Both the position numbers and the translations under genes were made by a program. DNA of 64,000 nucleotides, from NCBI GenBank assembly GCA_964615365.1, contig CAZTOU010000022.1:6050-70049 (forward strand), in the 5' to 3' direction. The notes beneath the pieces are model-generated. The model was not told where the DNA came from and searched no databases. It saw only the letters and a program-made list of their open reading frames with translations. Of this stretch, positions 36,841 through 45,065 are shown one piece after another (the first letter of the stretch is position 1; each line of letters opens with the position of its first letter). Source of the DNA: CAVXZE01 sp964615365. GTDB lineage: Bacteria > Myxococcota_A > UBA9160 > UBA6930.

Positions 36841-37716
36841 ATGCGCTACGGGATCGTCCTTCCGAATCTCGGCGGGTGCGGCGATGCGCGCCTGCTCGCG
36901 GACCTTGCGCGCCAGGCGGAGGATGCCGGCTGGGATGGCGTCTTCCTCTTCGACTGCATCCTCAGCAAGGACTGGGATCGCTTCTTCGAGAAGACGTCCG
37001 AGATGCGGGGAGTCGCCGACCCCTGGATCGCTCTGACCGCGATGGCGATGGAGACCGAGCGCGTCCTCCTCGGCCCGATGATCACGCCCGTGACCCGCCG
37101 ACGGCCCTGGAAGCTCGCGCGCGAGACGGTGACTCTCGACCATCTCTCTCGCGGGCGGCTCGTCCTGCCCGTCGGCCTCGGTGCCGTCGACGACGGGGGC
37201 TTCGCGAAGGTGACCGAGGAGACCGATCTCAAGTGCCGGGCACAGCGCCTGGACGAGGGCCTCGCAATCCTGGAGGGGCTCTGGAGTGGCGAGCCCTTCA
37301 GCTTCCGGGGCGAGCACTTCGAGGTGGACGACCTCCACTTCCTGCCGAAGCCGGTGCAGTCTCCCCGCATCCCGGTCTGGGTCGTCGCCCTCTGGCCGTA
37401 CGAGCGCTCGCTGCGGCGCGCCCTGCGCTGGGACGGCATCATCCCCGCGCGGCGCGAGGGCGTCGTTTCTGAGGATGACCTCCGCAAGATCCGGGCGTAC
37501 GTCGAGAAGCACCGAGAGAACGAAGGCGACCTGGAGATCGTCTACGAGAGCGAGACCTCGACCGACGACCGCGATCGCGCACTGGCGTGCGTCCGTCCCT
37601 TCGCGGACGCGGGCGTCACCTGGTGGCTCGAATCCGGCTGGACGCGCGTCCTCAAGCCCCCGCAGACGCTCGACCGCCTCCGCCGCAGGATCGATGCCGG
37701 ACCGCCGCGTCTGTAG
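36841..37716 (+). CDS. LLM-class flavin-dependent oxidoreductase
   Basis: 291 residues from ATG 36841. A luciferase-like barrel starting MRYGIVLPNLGGCGDARLLA, with VLLGPMITPVTRRRPWKLAR, LDHLSRGRLVLPVGLGA and FRGEHFEVDDLHFLPKPVQ, each a standard LLM segment. A C-terminal portion with EIVYESETSTDD and WWLESGW closes the barrel. It is unlike the LLM enzyme at 419-1552 in detail, so the two are separate acquisitions rather than a recent duplication. It lies between the two comM 3'-end remnants, with the PRPP-synthetase-like gene downstream. Confidence 0.82.
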   Translation: MRYGIVLPNLGGCGDARLLADLARQAEDAGWDGVFLFDCILSKDWDRFFEKTSEMRGVADPWIALTAMAMETERVLLGPMITPVTRRRPWKLARETVTLDHLSRGRLVLPVGLGAVDDGGFAKVTEETDLKCRAQRLDEGLAILEGLWSGEPFSFRGEHFEVDDLHFLPKPVQSPRIPVWVVALWPYERSLRRALRWDGIIPARREGVVSEDDLRKIRAYVEKHRENEGDLEIVYESETSTDDRDRALACVRPFADAGVTWWLESGWTRVLKPPQTLDRLRRRIDAGPPRL

Positions 37717-37815
37717 TGGCCACGGCGGTGCACCGCCGTGGCAAAGAAAACTGGCGGTAGCCGGGGGTCGTCAATCGATGGCGAGCTCCGAGCCGCGAAC
37801 CGATCGGGAGGGATC

Positions 37816-38904
37816 ATGAGCGATCGCTTCTTCGAGTTCTTCATCACTCCGGAGATGTTCGACCGCACCAAGCTCCGGGAGCTCGCCGGTCCCAACGGGT
37901 GGCTGTTGTTCGTCGCCTGCAACGCCGGCATCGAGATGGCGCGCCAGGTCAAGGACGAGTACGAGTCGCTCCTGGGCGAGAAGGGCAGCCAGCTGGGGGA
38001 CGTGCCGCTGCTGGGCACCGAGGAGCAGTCGATCACCCGGGTGTTCGATGACACCGAGTCATGTCCGCGGATCGATCTCCACGTGGCGGGCTCCGACGCA
38101 TTCGTCTTCCAGTGCGCCCACGAGAACGTCCAGCAGCTCCTGCAGGTCTGCCGGACGCTCCGGGCTCATCGCGCCAAGACGATCACGGTCGTGCTGCCGT
38201 ACATGCCCTACTCGCGGCAGGACAAGCCGACCTTCCTGAAGCGCGAGGCGACGCTCGCGAGCCTCTTCGCCGACCAACTGCGCGTGGCGGGCGTGGACAT
38301 CGTCCTGACCTACCACCCGCACACGATGGCTCTCGACGGCTTCTACGAGCCGGCGATGAAGTTCGTCGCGCTGAGCGGCATCGACCTGTTCATCCAGATC
38401 TTCGAGCCCTTCCGCGACAAGAAGGACGTGATCGCAGTCAGCACCGACGCCGGTGGAGCGAAGTTCACCGTCCACTTCGCCAATGCGATGGGCATCACCT
38501 ACGCGATCACCAGCAAGTTCCGCGACCACCGGGGCAATGCGGACCTGCTGGGCGTCGTCGGCGACACGGAAGGAAAGCGCGTGGCGCTGGTGACGGACGA
38601 CGAGGCGGTCACTGGCTCCTCGATCCTCAAGACGGTCGAGACGCTGCACGACCGCTACGGGATCGAGGAGACGCACGTGGCGATCTCCCACGCCAAGCTG
38701 GACGAAAAGAGTCTGAAGGGCTTCGTCCGGGCCCACGAGAAGTGCGGCCTCGCGAAGCTCCACGTGACGGATACGGTGCCGCAGCGGCTGGCGTTCAGCG
38801 AGCTCGATTTCGTCGTGACTCACCGCCTGGCGCGGCGCTTCGCGACGACGATCAACCGGCTCCACTACAACCAGTCGGTGAGCGAGCTGTTCTACAAGCT
38901 GTGA
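37816..38904 (+). CDS. Ribose-phosphate pyrophosphokinase-like protein
   Basis: 362 residues from ATG 37816 (GGGAGGG just upstream). Prs hallmarks: the flexible ATP loop PYMPYSRQDKPTFLKREA, the HPHT-type divalent-metal segment TYHPHTMALDG, STDAGGAKF, and the PRPP loop ALVTDDEAVTGSSIL (canonical DDxxxTGxT). It is ~45 residues longer than common bacterial Prs and has an atypical N terminus (FFEFFITPEMFDRTKLRELA), so it belongs to a diverged branch. It presumably makes PRPP from ribose 5-phosphate and ATP, but a housekeeping copy may be elsewhere. Confidence 0.82.
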   Translation: MSDRFFEFFITPEMFDRTKLRELAGPNGWLLFVACNAGIEMARQVKDEYESLLGEKGSQLGDVPLLGTEEQSITRVFDDTESCPRIDLHVAGSDAFVFQCAHENVQQLLQVCRTLRAHRAKTITVVLPYMPYSRQDKPTFLKREATLASLFADQLRVAGVDIVLTYHPHTMALDGFYEPAMKFVALSGIDLFIQIFEPFRDKKDVIAVSTDAGGAKFTVHFANAMGITYAITSKFRDHRGNADLLGVVGDTEGKRVALVTDDEAVTGSSILKTVETLHDRYGIEETHVAISHAKLDEKSLKGFVRAHEKCGLAKLHVTDTVPQRLAFSELDFVVTHRLARRFATTINRLHYNQSVSELFYKL

Positions 38905-38957
38905 GAGTTGGCTCCCCAGTCTCCTAGAGAGTCAAGAGCAGCGGTCTGAGGCATTCC

Positions 38958-39060
38958 CTACATCACCTCCTCCCGCAGGTCCACCGCCTCGGCGACGTCT
39001 GGTCGAGGAGATCTACGAGCCGCAACCCTGAGATCAATCACGGCCCGAGGTGGGTGGGGG
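38958..39060 (-). pseudogene. comM 3'-end remnant (proximal copy)
   Basis: Read on the minus strand the sequence ends VAEAVDLREEVM and a stop, against ComM's MAEAVDLREEVA and a stop. Before it, RAVIDLRVAARRSPRP aligns loosely with RTVADLSGDDRVGPAA. DNA at 38965-38990 is identical over 26 bases to 42100-42125 at the intact gene. The rest is clearly diverged, so this is not a fresh duplication. It marks the left edge of the lower-G+C module 39154-41872. Confidence 0.6.
38965..38990. repeat. 26-bp direct repeat, left copy (comM 3' end)
   Basis: Identical in sequence and orientation to 42100-42125. The two copies bracket four genes. The repeat lies over codons for the last residues of ComM, the kind of position seen when elements integrate at a gene's 3' end and regenerate the stop. 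No integrase gene was found between the copies. Confidence 0.65.
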
Positions 39061-39153
39061 CCATTGATCGCCCCCAGCGCTACCTTCTCCCCGACTAGGG
39101 GACGAGGAACATCATCCGGATCTTCGTCAGTTCCGTCATCACCGGTTGCTCTC

Positions 39154-39702
39154 ATGCGCGGTACGATCCAGCGATTTAGGGACGCCATCGAGGATCACAG
39201 GCGCAAGCTGCTCGACGAGGAGGCGCTTCGCCGTACGATCGACCACCTGGTAGCCGACGGAGAGCTGACGACCGCGCGCGCCAACGATCTTCGAGACAAT
39301 CTCGCCGACACCATTCAGGAGTCGGAGTACGTACTGAAGCATCTCAGCGCTCATTTGGGGATCGCGGCGATTTTCGCCTTTGACACCATTCCACTCCCAC
39401 TTGGCACCCTGAGCCGCGTTCTCTGGGTCGCCGGAAGCCGGATCTACGAGTCCTTCTGGGGGACGCCGGAGCGAGCCAAGGTACACTCCGTTGGTGTTCT
39501 CCTCATTGCCGCGATGCCCCTATTCATCGGCTACCTGGCCTACGTCTTCAAGCTGCGTCAGGTCAGCGAGGAAGCAGCCTATCTGTATGCAAATCGGGCT
39601 GTCTACGCTCGCCGAGGAACCACCCTCGCCAAGGTCTTCGAGTCGAAGCCCGCGTTCTTGGCCAAAGTGGCCGGCTGGTTCGTGCCGTTGACCATCGTGT
39701 GA
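39154..39702 (+). CDS. Hypothetical membrane protein
   Basis: 182 residues. A charged helical N terminus (RFRDAIEDHRRKLLDEEALR) precedes two hydrophobic segments (HLGIAAIFAFDTIPLPLG and VGVLLIAAMPLFIGYLAYVF) with ESFWGTPERAKV between them. No family recognised. A TTG start at 39064 would add 30 residues; ATG 39154 lacks a good ribosome site. Base composition is less G+C-rich than flanking genes, and it lies inside the 26-bp repeat-bounded module, suggesting acquisition from another source. Confidence 0.6.
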   Translation: MRGTIQRFRDAIEDHRRKLLDEEALRRTIDHLVADGELTTARANDLRDNLADTIQESEYVLKHLSAHLGIAAIFAFDTIPLPLGTLSRVLWVAGSRIYESFWGTPERAKVHSVGVLLIAAMPLFIGYLAYVFKLRQVSEEAAYLYANRAVYARRGTTLAKVFESKPAFLAKVAGWFVPLTIV

Positions 39703-39788
39703 GTCGAAAACCCACCCGCTCTCGGTCCGCCTGGCGGAAACTCCCTCGGAGGTGCGCGCGGAGCCGTCGGGACTCAAAGGAGAAGATC

Positions 39789-40226
39789 ATGTCCACGGGA
39801 GAAAACAAGGCGATCTATCTGCGCACCCTCGACGAAATCTGGAGCCAGGGCAGGGAGGAGGTCTACGACGAGCTCTACTCGCCCGAGGCCACCCATCACG
39901 ACGGGGAGGTCCAGATGGAGGGCACGGCTCTCGAGCGCCGAAAGCAGAGGCTCCGCATGTACCGCCGGGCGGCACCCGACTTGGCCTTCGAGCCGGTGGT
40001 GCTCCTTGCCGAAGGCGATCTCGTGGCTTGCTACTACAAGGGCAGGGGGACCCACACCGGCGAGATCCTGGGCACGCCCCCGACGGGAAAGCGCTTCGAG
40101 TTCAAGGGGGTGGACATCGTGCGCATCCGCGACGGCAAGATCGTGGAGGGCTGGGACGTTCCCGACCTCCTCGGTGTGATGGGGCAGCTGGGCCTTCTCC
40201 CGATCCCGAAGCCGACCAGCGCCTGA
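39789..40226 (+). CDS. SnoaL-like polyketide-cyclase-fold protein
   Basis: 145 residues of the NTF2/SnoaL fold: ENKAIYLRTLDEIWSQGREE, YSPEATHHDGE, AAPDLAFEPVVLLAEGDLVA, then PPTGKRFEFKGVDIVRIRDGKIVEGWDV, a typical SnoaL strand with the EGW ending. The family covers ester cyclases, isomerases and hydratases, so activity is open. AAAGGAG supports ATG 39789. It lies inside the comM-flanked module and follows the membrane protein gene by 86 bases. Confidence 0.82.
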   Translation: MSTGENKAIYLRTLDEIWSQGREEVYDELYSPEATHHDGEVQMEGTALERRKQRLRMYRRAAPDLAFEPVVLLAEGDLVACYYKGRGTHTGEILGTPPTGKRFEFKGVDIVRIRDGKIVEGWDVPDLLGVMGQLGLLPIPKPTSA

Positions 40227-40381
40227 CCTCCTCGTCGGTCAGGTTACCGAGAAATGGGTTCGAGTGACCACTACACCTGCACGGATCATGGGATCTCGTC
40301 GGGAGACGGCGGGCTCTGAGTTCGAGATCCGCGCATCCATGAGCTCTATTGCACGGTGTAGGATTGGCCGATGGTATCCTG

Positions 40382-41341
40382 CTATCGGACCATGGCCTCG
40401 AGGAGCTCCAACTCGAGTGCTTCCGCGTCCACAGAGGCCAACAAGCCCTCGGGCAGCGGCATGAAGCTCCCGTCATGGCCGAAGTCGGTGTTGCCGAGGA
40501 TCGGGAACCCGTAAGGCTTCGTGATCTTGAGCAGCTCGCTCCTAGTGTCGGCCTTCAGTCTATCAGCCTCTTCCTCGGTGGGCGGACCGACTAGCTTTCC
40601 CACGACCATTCCAGCGACGTTACGGAAGAATCCCTCCGCTTCGAGTCTACGGAATCTCTCGGTAATCTGGCTGGCGTTCAGGGCCACGGCTTCCCAGAAG
40701 AGAACGATCTGCTCGAATGACGGCCAGTACTGACGCCTCGCATGCTCTGCGACGACGGTGAAGAATCCGCCGACGAGCCTCCCTTGGGCCGCTCCCGACC
40801 TCCAGCATTCCCAGAGCGTTCTCTGCGGGAGAACGCCCACTGGCTCAGCGGACAGGCAGCAGCGTCGGAACAGATCCACGTTGTAGCCGAATGCGGCCTG
40901 CCCTTCCTCGGCACCGAAGCCGCACATCAGCTCCATCCCGTGGAGCGTGATGATTCCGGCCTGTGAGACCATGGCCATGTGGAGATGCGTGATGTCGCTC
41001 TGTCCCGAGAAGAGGGTCGGATGCCTGCGAATCGCCTCGTAGTCCAGCAATCCGAGAAGATCCGATGAGCCGCCGCCCCCGGTGAGGCATAGGATCGCCT
41101 TGATGTCGGGGCGCCGGAACATGTCCATGATCTCGGCTGCGCGATCCTTCGCCGAGGCCCTCTCGTTACCGGGTCGAACCCGAACGTTGGGTCCGACTTC
41201 CACGCGGAAGCCCATCTCGCGGAGGACACCGACTCCCCGGGTGTAGGTCTCTTCATCGTCGAGGGGTAGAGCCGGCGCTACGATGCCAACCCAATCACCA
41301 GGACGGAGCCGGTCCGGCTTCAGCAGGTCACGCTTCGTCAA
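40382..41341 (-). CDS. Peptidase S66 (LD-carboxypeptidase / MccF-like)
   Basis: 319 residues. The nucleophile is the Ser in FSGQSDITHL (family GxSD), the catalytic His is in NTDFGHDGSFMPLP, and the Glu is expected near FWEAVALN. S66 enzymes trim murein L,D-peptide stems or, as MccF, inactivate microcin C7 or similar nucleotide-peptide antibiotics. The extended GIVAPALPLDDEETYTRGV start and the loop lengths do not let these be separated. The start is TTG 41341 with a weak ribosome site. Another gene of the lower-G+C module; an immunity function would fit accessory DNA. Confidence 0.8.
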   Translation of the reverse strand: MTKRDLLKPDRLRPGDWVGIVAPALPLDDEETYTRGVGVLREMGFRVEVGPNVRVRPGNERASAKDRAAEIMDMFRRPDIKAILCLTGGGGSSDLLGLLDYEAIRRHPTLFSGQSDITHLHMAMVSQAGIITLHGMELMCGFGAEEGQAAFGYNVDLFRRCCLSAEPVGVLPQRTLWECWRSGAAQGRLVGGFFTVVAEHARRQYWPSFEQIVLFWEAVALNASQITERFRRLEAEGFFRNVAGMVVGKLVGPPTEEEADRLKADTRSELLKITKPYGFPILGNTDFGHDGSFMPLPEGLLASVDAEALELELLEAMVR

Positions 41342-41482
41342 GTCAGGTCACTCTCTTGGCCGATCTCGCCGTGGGCGAGCGGCCGGCGGGGTGGGTACGC
41401 CTCTTCGAAACGGTCCCGTGACGAGATTACCCCTTCCGCGAGCCCCAACGCGGACGACGCCACGGAGGGCGGTTCCGAGAGC

Positions 41483-41872
41483 TCAGTACGGCCACTCTTC
41501 CAAGAGACAGAAGCCATTCCCGAAAGGGTCGCTCAGGGTGGCCTCTTTGAAGGATCCGTACGTGTTGATCCCTCTCTCCAGCCTCGCTCCTGCCTCCTCT
41601 GCTCGAGCGACGGCCGCCTCTATGTCATCGACAACGAAGTCCACGTGAACCGGGGTCCAATGCCGTCGGTAGTCTCGCGCGCTGATGCTGCCCGGGCCTG
41701 GGGAGCTGCCCGCGGGTTTGACGGCCAGGTAGATCGTCGAGGAAGCACCTCGCATCTCGGCCGTCGAATCCTCGAAGAGGCGCCGAGTCAGCGTTAGGCC
41801 GATCGCGCGGCGGTAGAACTCCACGGCTTTCTCCAGGTCGTCGACGTCGACATTGACGATGAGGCGCACCAT
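41483..41872 (-). CDS. VOC-superfamily (glyoxalase/bleomycin-resistance fold) protein
   Basis: 129 residues with one VOC unit: MVRLIVNVDVDDLEKAVEFY at the N terminus and HVDFVVDDIEAAVARAEEAG with the closing LSDPFGNGFCLLE. Candidate metal ligands are His93 and the C-terminal Glu of LLEEW; a first His is replaced by Asn in LIVNVD, so metal binding is uncertain. It may bind or detoxify a small molecule. It is minus-strand, 141 bases upstream of the S66 gene and probably co-transcribed. Confidence 0.78.
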   Translation of the reverse strand: MVRLIVNVDVDDLEKAVEFYRRAIGLTLTRRLFEDSTAEMRGASSTIYLAVKPAGSSPGPGSISARDYRRHWTPVHVDFVVDDIEAAVARAEEAGARLERGINTYGSFKEATLSDPFGNGFCLLEEWPY

Positions 41873-42092
41873 GCCCAGAACAGTATGGTGTTTCTTCCCC
41901 GGTCTCTCCAGGTCGGGTCGCGTCAGACGATCCCAGCGTGCCGTCAGAGATGCAGGCGGCTAGCGCGATTGGTTGCCTGTTCTCCGAACTCGTCCGCTGC
42001 TGGAGTTGCCCCGCTTTCGTGGATACCTCATCACTGGGGAGAGAGGAGTCCACGAACCCGGGGCTGCTCGACGCGTCATCTCATCCCGGTTC

Positions 42093-43619
42093 CTATGCTA
42101 CCTCCTCCCGCAGGTCCACCGCCTCCGCCATCGCCGCCGGACCGACGCGGTCGTCTCCGGACAGATCGGCGACGGTACGGGACACGCGCAGCACCCGGTG
42201 CGCGGCACGGGCAGAGAGGGCCAGACGCTCGACCGCCTTTGCCAGAAGCGCGCGCGCCTCGGGTGTGAGCGCCACCGCCGCCCCCAGTGCGCCGATGGGG
42301 ATCTCGGCGTTGGTGGACACCCCGAACTCGGCCAGCCGCTGCGCCTGCCGAAGGCGCGCCGCCGCGACCCGCGCCCGCACCGAGGCGCTGTCGGGAGCGT
42401 CGCCGGGGCCGTCGAGTTCGCTCCAGGAGACCTCGGGGACGCTCACGTGGAGATCGATCCGATCGCGGAGGGGGCCGGAGAGGCGCGCCGCGTAGCGGGC
42501 GACGCTGGCATCGTCGCAGCGGCAGTCCCGGCGCTCCGAGAGCCGCCAGCCGCAGGGGCAGGGGTTCGCGGCCGCCGCGAGCTGGAAGTGCGCGGGGAAC
42601 TCCGCGGTGCCCTGGGCCCTGGCGATCCGCACCCGCCGCTCCTCGATCACCTGGCGGAGCGACTCCAGGCTGCGCCGCTCGAACTCCGGAAGCTCGTCGA
42701 GAAAGAGGACGCCGCGGTGGGCCAGAGAGACCTCACCGGGCCGCGGTGGCGAGCCACCCCCGAGGAGCCCCGCCCGGCTGGCGGTGTGATGGGGAGCCCG
42801 GAACGGGCGCTCGCGGATCAGCGGCGCGTCTCGGTCGAGGCGGCCGGTGACGCCGTGGATCCGCGTCACCTCGAGCGCCTCCTCGAAGTCGAGCGTCGGG
42901 AGGAGACCCGGGAGGCTACGGGCCAGGAGCGTCTTGCCAGTGCCGGGCGGGCCCAGGAGGAGCAGACCGTGCCCCCCCGCCGCCATGATCTCGAGGGCCC
43001 GCTTGGCCCGCGCCTGGCCCCGGACGTCGCGCAGATCGATTCGGAAGCCCGCGTCGGCCGCGTCGGGAGGGGATCCCGCGGCGGTGATCTTCGGAGCGGC
43101 GGCCAGCGGCCTTCCGGCGCCGAGGGACTCCACCACCGACGCCAGATCGTCTGCGATCCGGACGTCGACGCCGGGAGCTAGGCCCGCCTCCGGTCCGTTC
43201 TCGCGGGGAACGATCACGCGCCGGACCCCCGCCGCAGCCAGACACAGGGTTCGCGCCAGAGCACCCCGCACGGCGCGGAGCCGACCGTCCAGGGCCAGCT
43301 CTCCCACCAGCGCGAGGCCCGTGAGGCGCTCGGCCGGGAGGACCTCGGCGGCGGCGAGGATCCCGATCGCAATCGGGAGGTCCAGACCCGCGCCGCTCTT
43401 TCGGACCCCCGCGGGGGCCAGATTCACGGTGATCCTTCGCAGTGGGAAGGACTTGCCGATCGCCGAGATGGCGGCTCGCACGCGGGCCGCGCTCTCCCGG
43501 ACCGCTGCTTCCGGGAGACCGACGATGTCGATCCGCGGGAGCTGGGAGCTGATCCGAACCTCCACCTCGATCGGAATGCCGTCGACACCCGAGAGGGAGG
43601 CCCCCAGAATGCGAGACAC
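42093..43619 (-). CDS. comM: ComM-like AAA+ Mg-chelatase-family protein
   Basis: 508 residues from GTG 43619 (GGAG six bases upstream). The N-terminal Lon/S5-like domain (RIDIVGLPEAAVRESAARVR, KSGAGLDLPIAIGILAAAE) is followed by AAA+ with Walker A GPPGTGKTLLA near residue 221, Walker B GVLFLDELPEF, arginine-finger region and a C-terminal Mg_chelatase_C helical part. A cysteine group (NPCPCGWRLSERRDCRC) is the usual ComM zinc-like loop. ComM is a hexameric branch-migration helicase used in natural transformation. Its 3' end is the reference for the remnants at 36656 and 38958, and a strong hairpin lies in its leader. Confidence 0.9.
   Translation of the reverse strand: MSRILGASLSGVDGIPIEVEVRISSQLPRIDIVGLPEAAVRESAARVRAAISAIGKSFPLRRITVNLAPAGVRKSGAGLDLPIAIGILAAAEVLPAERLTGLALVGELALDGRLRAVRGALARTLCLAAAGVRRVIVPRENGPEAGLAPGVDVRIADDLASVVESLGAGRPLAAAPKITAAGSPPDAADAGFRIDLRDVRGQARAKRALEIMAAGGHGLLLLGPPGTGKTLLARSLPGLLPTLDFEEALEVTRIHGVTGRLDRDAPLIRERPFRAPHHTASRAGLLGGGSPPRPGEVSLAHRGVLFLDELPEFERRSLESLRQVIEERRVRIARAQGTAEFPAHFQLAAAANPCPCGWRLSERRDCRCDDASVARYAARLSGPLRDRIDLHVSVPEVSWSELDGPGDAPDSASVRARVAAARLRQAQRLAEFGVSTNAEIPIGALGAAVALTPEARALLAKAVERLALSARAAHRVLRVSRTVADLSGDDRVGPAAMAEAVDLREEVA
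42100..42125. repeat. 26-bp direct repeat, right copy (within comM)
   Basis: This is the intact gene's own 3' end (codons for AEAVDLREEV), identical to 38965-38990. The first 18 bases also match 36663-36680. Confidence 0.65.
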
Positions 43620-43675
43620 GGAGATCTCCGCGGGACCGAGGGGTGGGGGGATCCGGAGGGCGAGGCGCACGAGTT

Positions 43676-43708
43676 GAAGGCAGGGCCTGCCTCGCAGGCC
43701 CTGCCTTC
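43676..43708. repeat. 15-bp perfect hairpin upstream of comM
   Basis: The two arms, 43676-43690 and 43694-43708, are exact reverse complements around a CTC loop. It stands 57 bases before the comM GTG and 163 before the divergent lipoprotein gene, so it is not a simple 3' terminator. It could be a leader structure of comM or a dispersed palindromic repeat. Confidence 0.6.
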
Positions 43709-43871
43709 CACCTTTGAGAAGCCCCGCCAGGGATGGGGCATCCACTCATTTAGGTGGTATCCGGGCGCAAAATGTGTCAGCGATACCACGCCGCGCCTGA
43801 AAAACTTGTGGTTCAAGAATGGAGCGGCAGCGCCCCCATGATGGTGTAAGAATCCCCTCCGGGAGGAAACC

Positions 43872-45035
43872 ATGCTTCGATCGATCGGGATTCTCTGCGG
43901 ACTGGCGGGCCTTCTCGGCCTCGCTTGCGAAAGTCCCGCACCTCCGCCCCCGGAGCCGGCGCAGGATCCGTCTCACTTCTCCGGAGAGCGGGCCTGGGAG
44001 CATCTGAAGAGCCTGGTGGAGATCGGGCCTCGCGCCTCGGGCACCCCTGGGGCCGACGAGGCGCGGAGCTACATCCGCGCGCAGCTCGAGGTCATCGGCC
44101 TGGAGCCGGCCCCCCACTCCTTCGTCATCGAGAACGAGCTCGAGGACGGGGCGGTGGAGGAGAGCAGCTACGAGACGATCGTGGCGGTGGTGCCCGGCGA
44201 GACCGAAGACATCGTGGTCCTCGCCGCGCCCTTCGATTCGAAGCACTTCGAGAGCTTCACCCATCTCGGAGCCAACAACGGCGCTTCCGGCGCCGCGCTG
44301 CTTCTGGAGCTGGCGCGGGTGCTCCGCGCCGATCCGATTCCCTATACCGTCTGGCTCGCCTTCCTGGACGGCGAGGCCGCCGCGGCCGAGGAGGCAGGGG
44401 CCGAGCAGGGCTTGCTGGGAAGCCGCACGCTGGTGAGCGAGATCCAGGAGGCTGGCCTGCTCTCGCGTCTCCGTCTGGTGGTGTACTTCAATCAGGTCGC
44501 CGACCGGGATCTCACGATCGCCCGGGACCTTCTCTCCGACCGGATGGTTCGCGAGACGTTCCGTCGCGAGGCCCGGTCGCTCGACCACGAGTCGGTCTTC
44601 CCGGTGGATATCCCCTTTTCGCGTCCCCCCGGTGGACACACCGTCTTCCAGTCCGTCGGCTTCCGCCGCGTGATGAGCGTCATCGACGACCGCTACGGAG
44701 GTGACGAAGCACCCGGGGTCTACTGGCAGACCGAGGAGGACACCTTGGAGCAGTGCGATCCCACCAGCCTCGAGATCGTGGGTACCGTCACCAATGCGGG
44801 GCTCCGGAAGGTGGCGGCACTCTTCCGGAAGGTGGATCGCTACAGCAAGAAGCCGGTTCCCGCCCCGGAGGAGGAGGTCGCCGAGCCGGCCGAGTCCGAG
44901 GAGGCGGCCGAGTCCGCCGACCCGGGTGAGTCCGAGGAGGTGGCCGAGCCGACGGAGCCGGCCGAGCTCGTCGAGCCGGTGGCGACGCCCGAGCCAATCG
45001 GCACTCCCGAGGAGGCGGCGCTCCCGTCGCCCTGA
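43872..45035 (+). CDS. M28/glutaminyl-cyclase-like lipoprotein, likely inactive metal site
   Basis: 387 residues. GGGAGG precedes ATG 43872; the signal ends GLLGLAC (lipobox). The fold is shown by VVLAAPFDSK, LGANNGASGAALLLELARVL, VWLAFLDGEAA and GLLGSRTLV, matching glutaminyl cyclases and M28 aminopeptidases segment by segment. Three positions that bind or position zinc are altered: His of HYDS is Pro, Asp of GAxD is Asn, and the second Glu of DGEE is Ala. It is therefore probably a pseudoenzyme or uses another mechanism. A C-terminal ~70-residue acidic Glu/Pro/Ala/Ser tail is likely disordered. It heads a + strand pair with the VWA gene. Confidence 0.75.
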   Translation: MLRSIGILCGLAGLLGLACESPAPPPPEPAQDPSHFSGERAWEHLKSLVEIGPRASGTPGADEARSYIRAQLEVIGLEPAPHSFVIENELEDGAVEESSYETIVAVVPGETEDIVVLAAPFDSKHFESFTHLGANNGASGAALLLELARVLRADPIPYTVWLAFLDGEAAAAEEAGAEQGLLGSRTLVSEIQEAGLLSRLRLVVYFNQVADRDLTIARDLLSDRMVRETFRREARSLDHESVFPVDIPFSRPPGGHTVFQSVGFRRVMSVIDDRYGGDEAPGVYWQTEEDTLEQCDPTSLEIVGTVTNAGLRKVAALFRKVDRYSKKPVPAPEEEVAEPAESEEAAESADPGESEEVAEPTEPAELVEPVATPEPIGTPEEAALPSP

Positions 45036-45065
45036 GGGACGCCGCGTGGTCTATAGTCAGCCACC

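Noticed and set aside
43768..43785. A 14-base string, CGCAAAATGTGTCA, that recurs in reverse complement within the homocysteine methyltransferase gene near 54287
   Set aside because: Matches of this length are expected by chance in 64 kb, and one copy is plain coding sequence.
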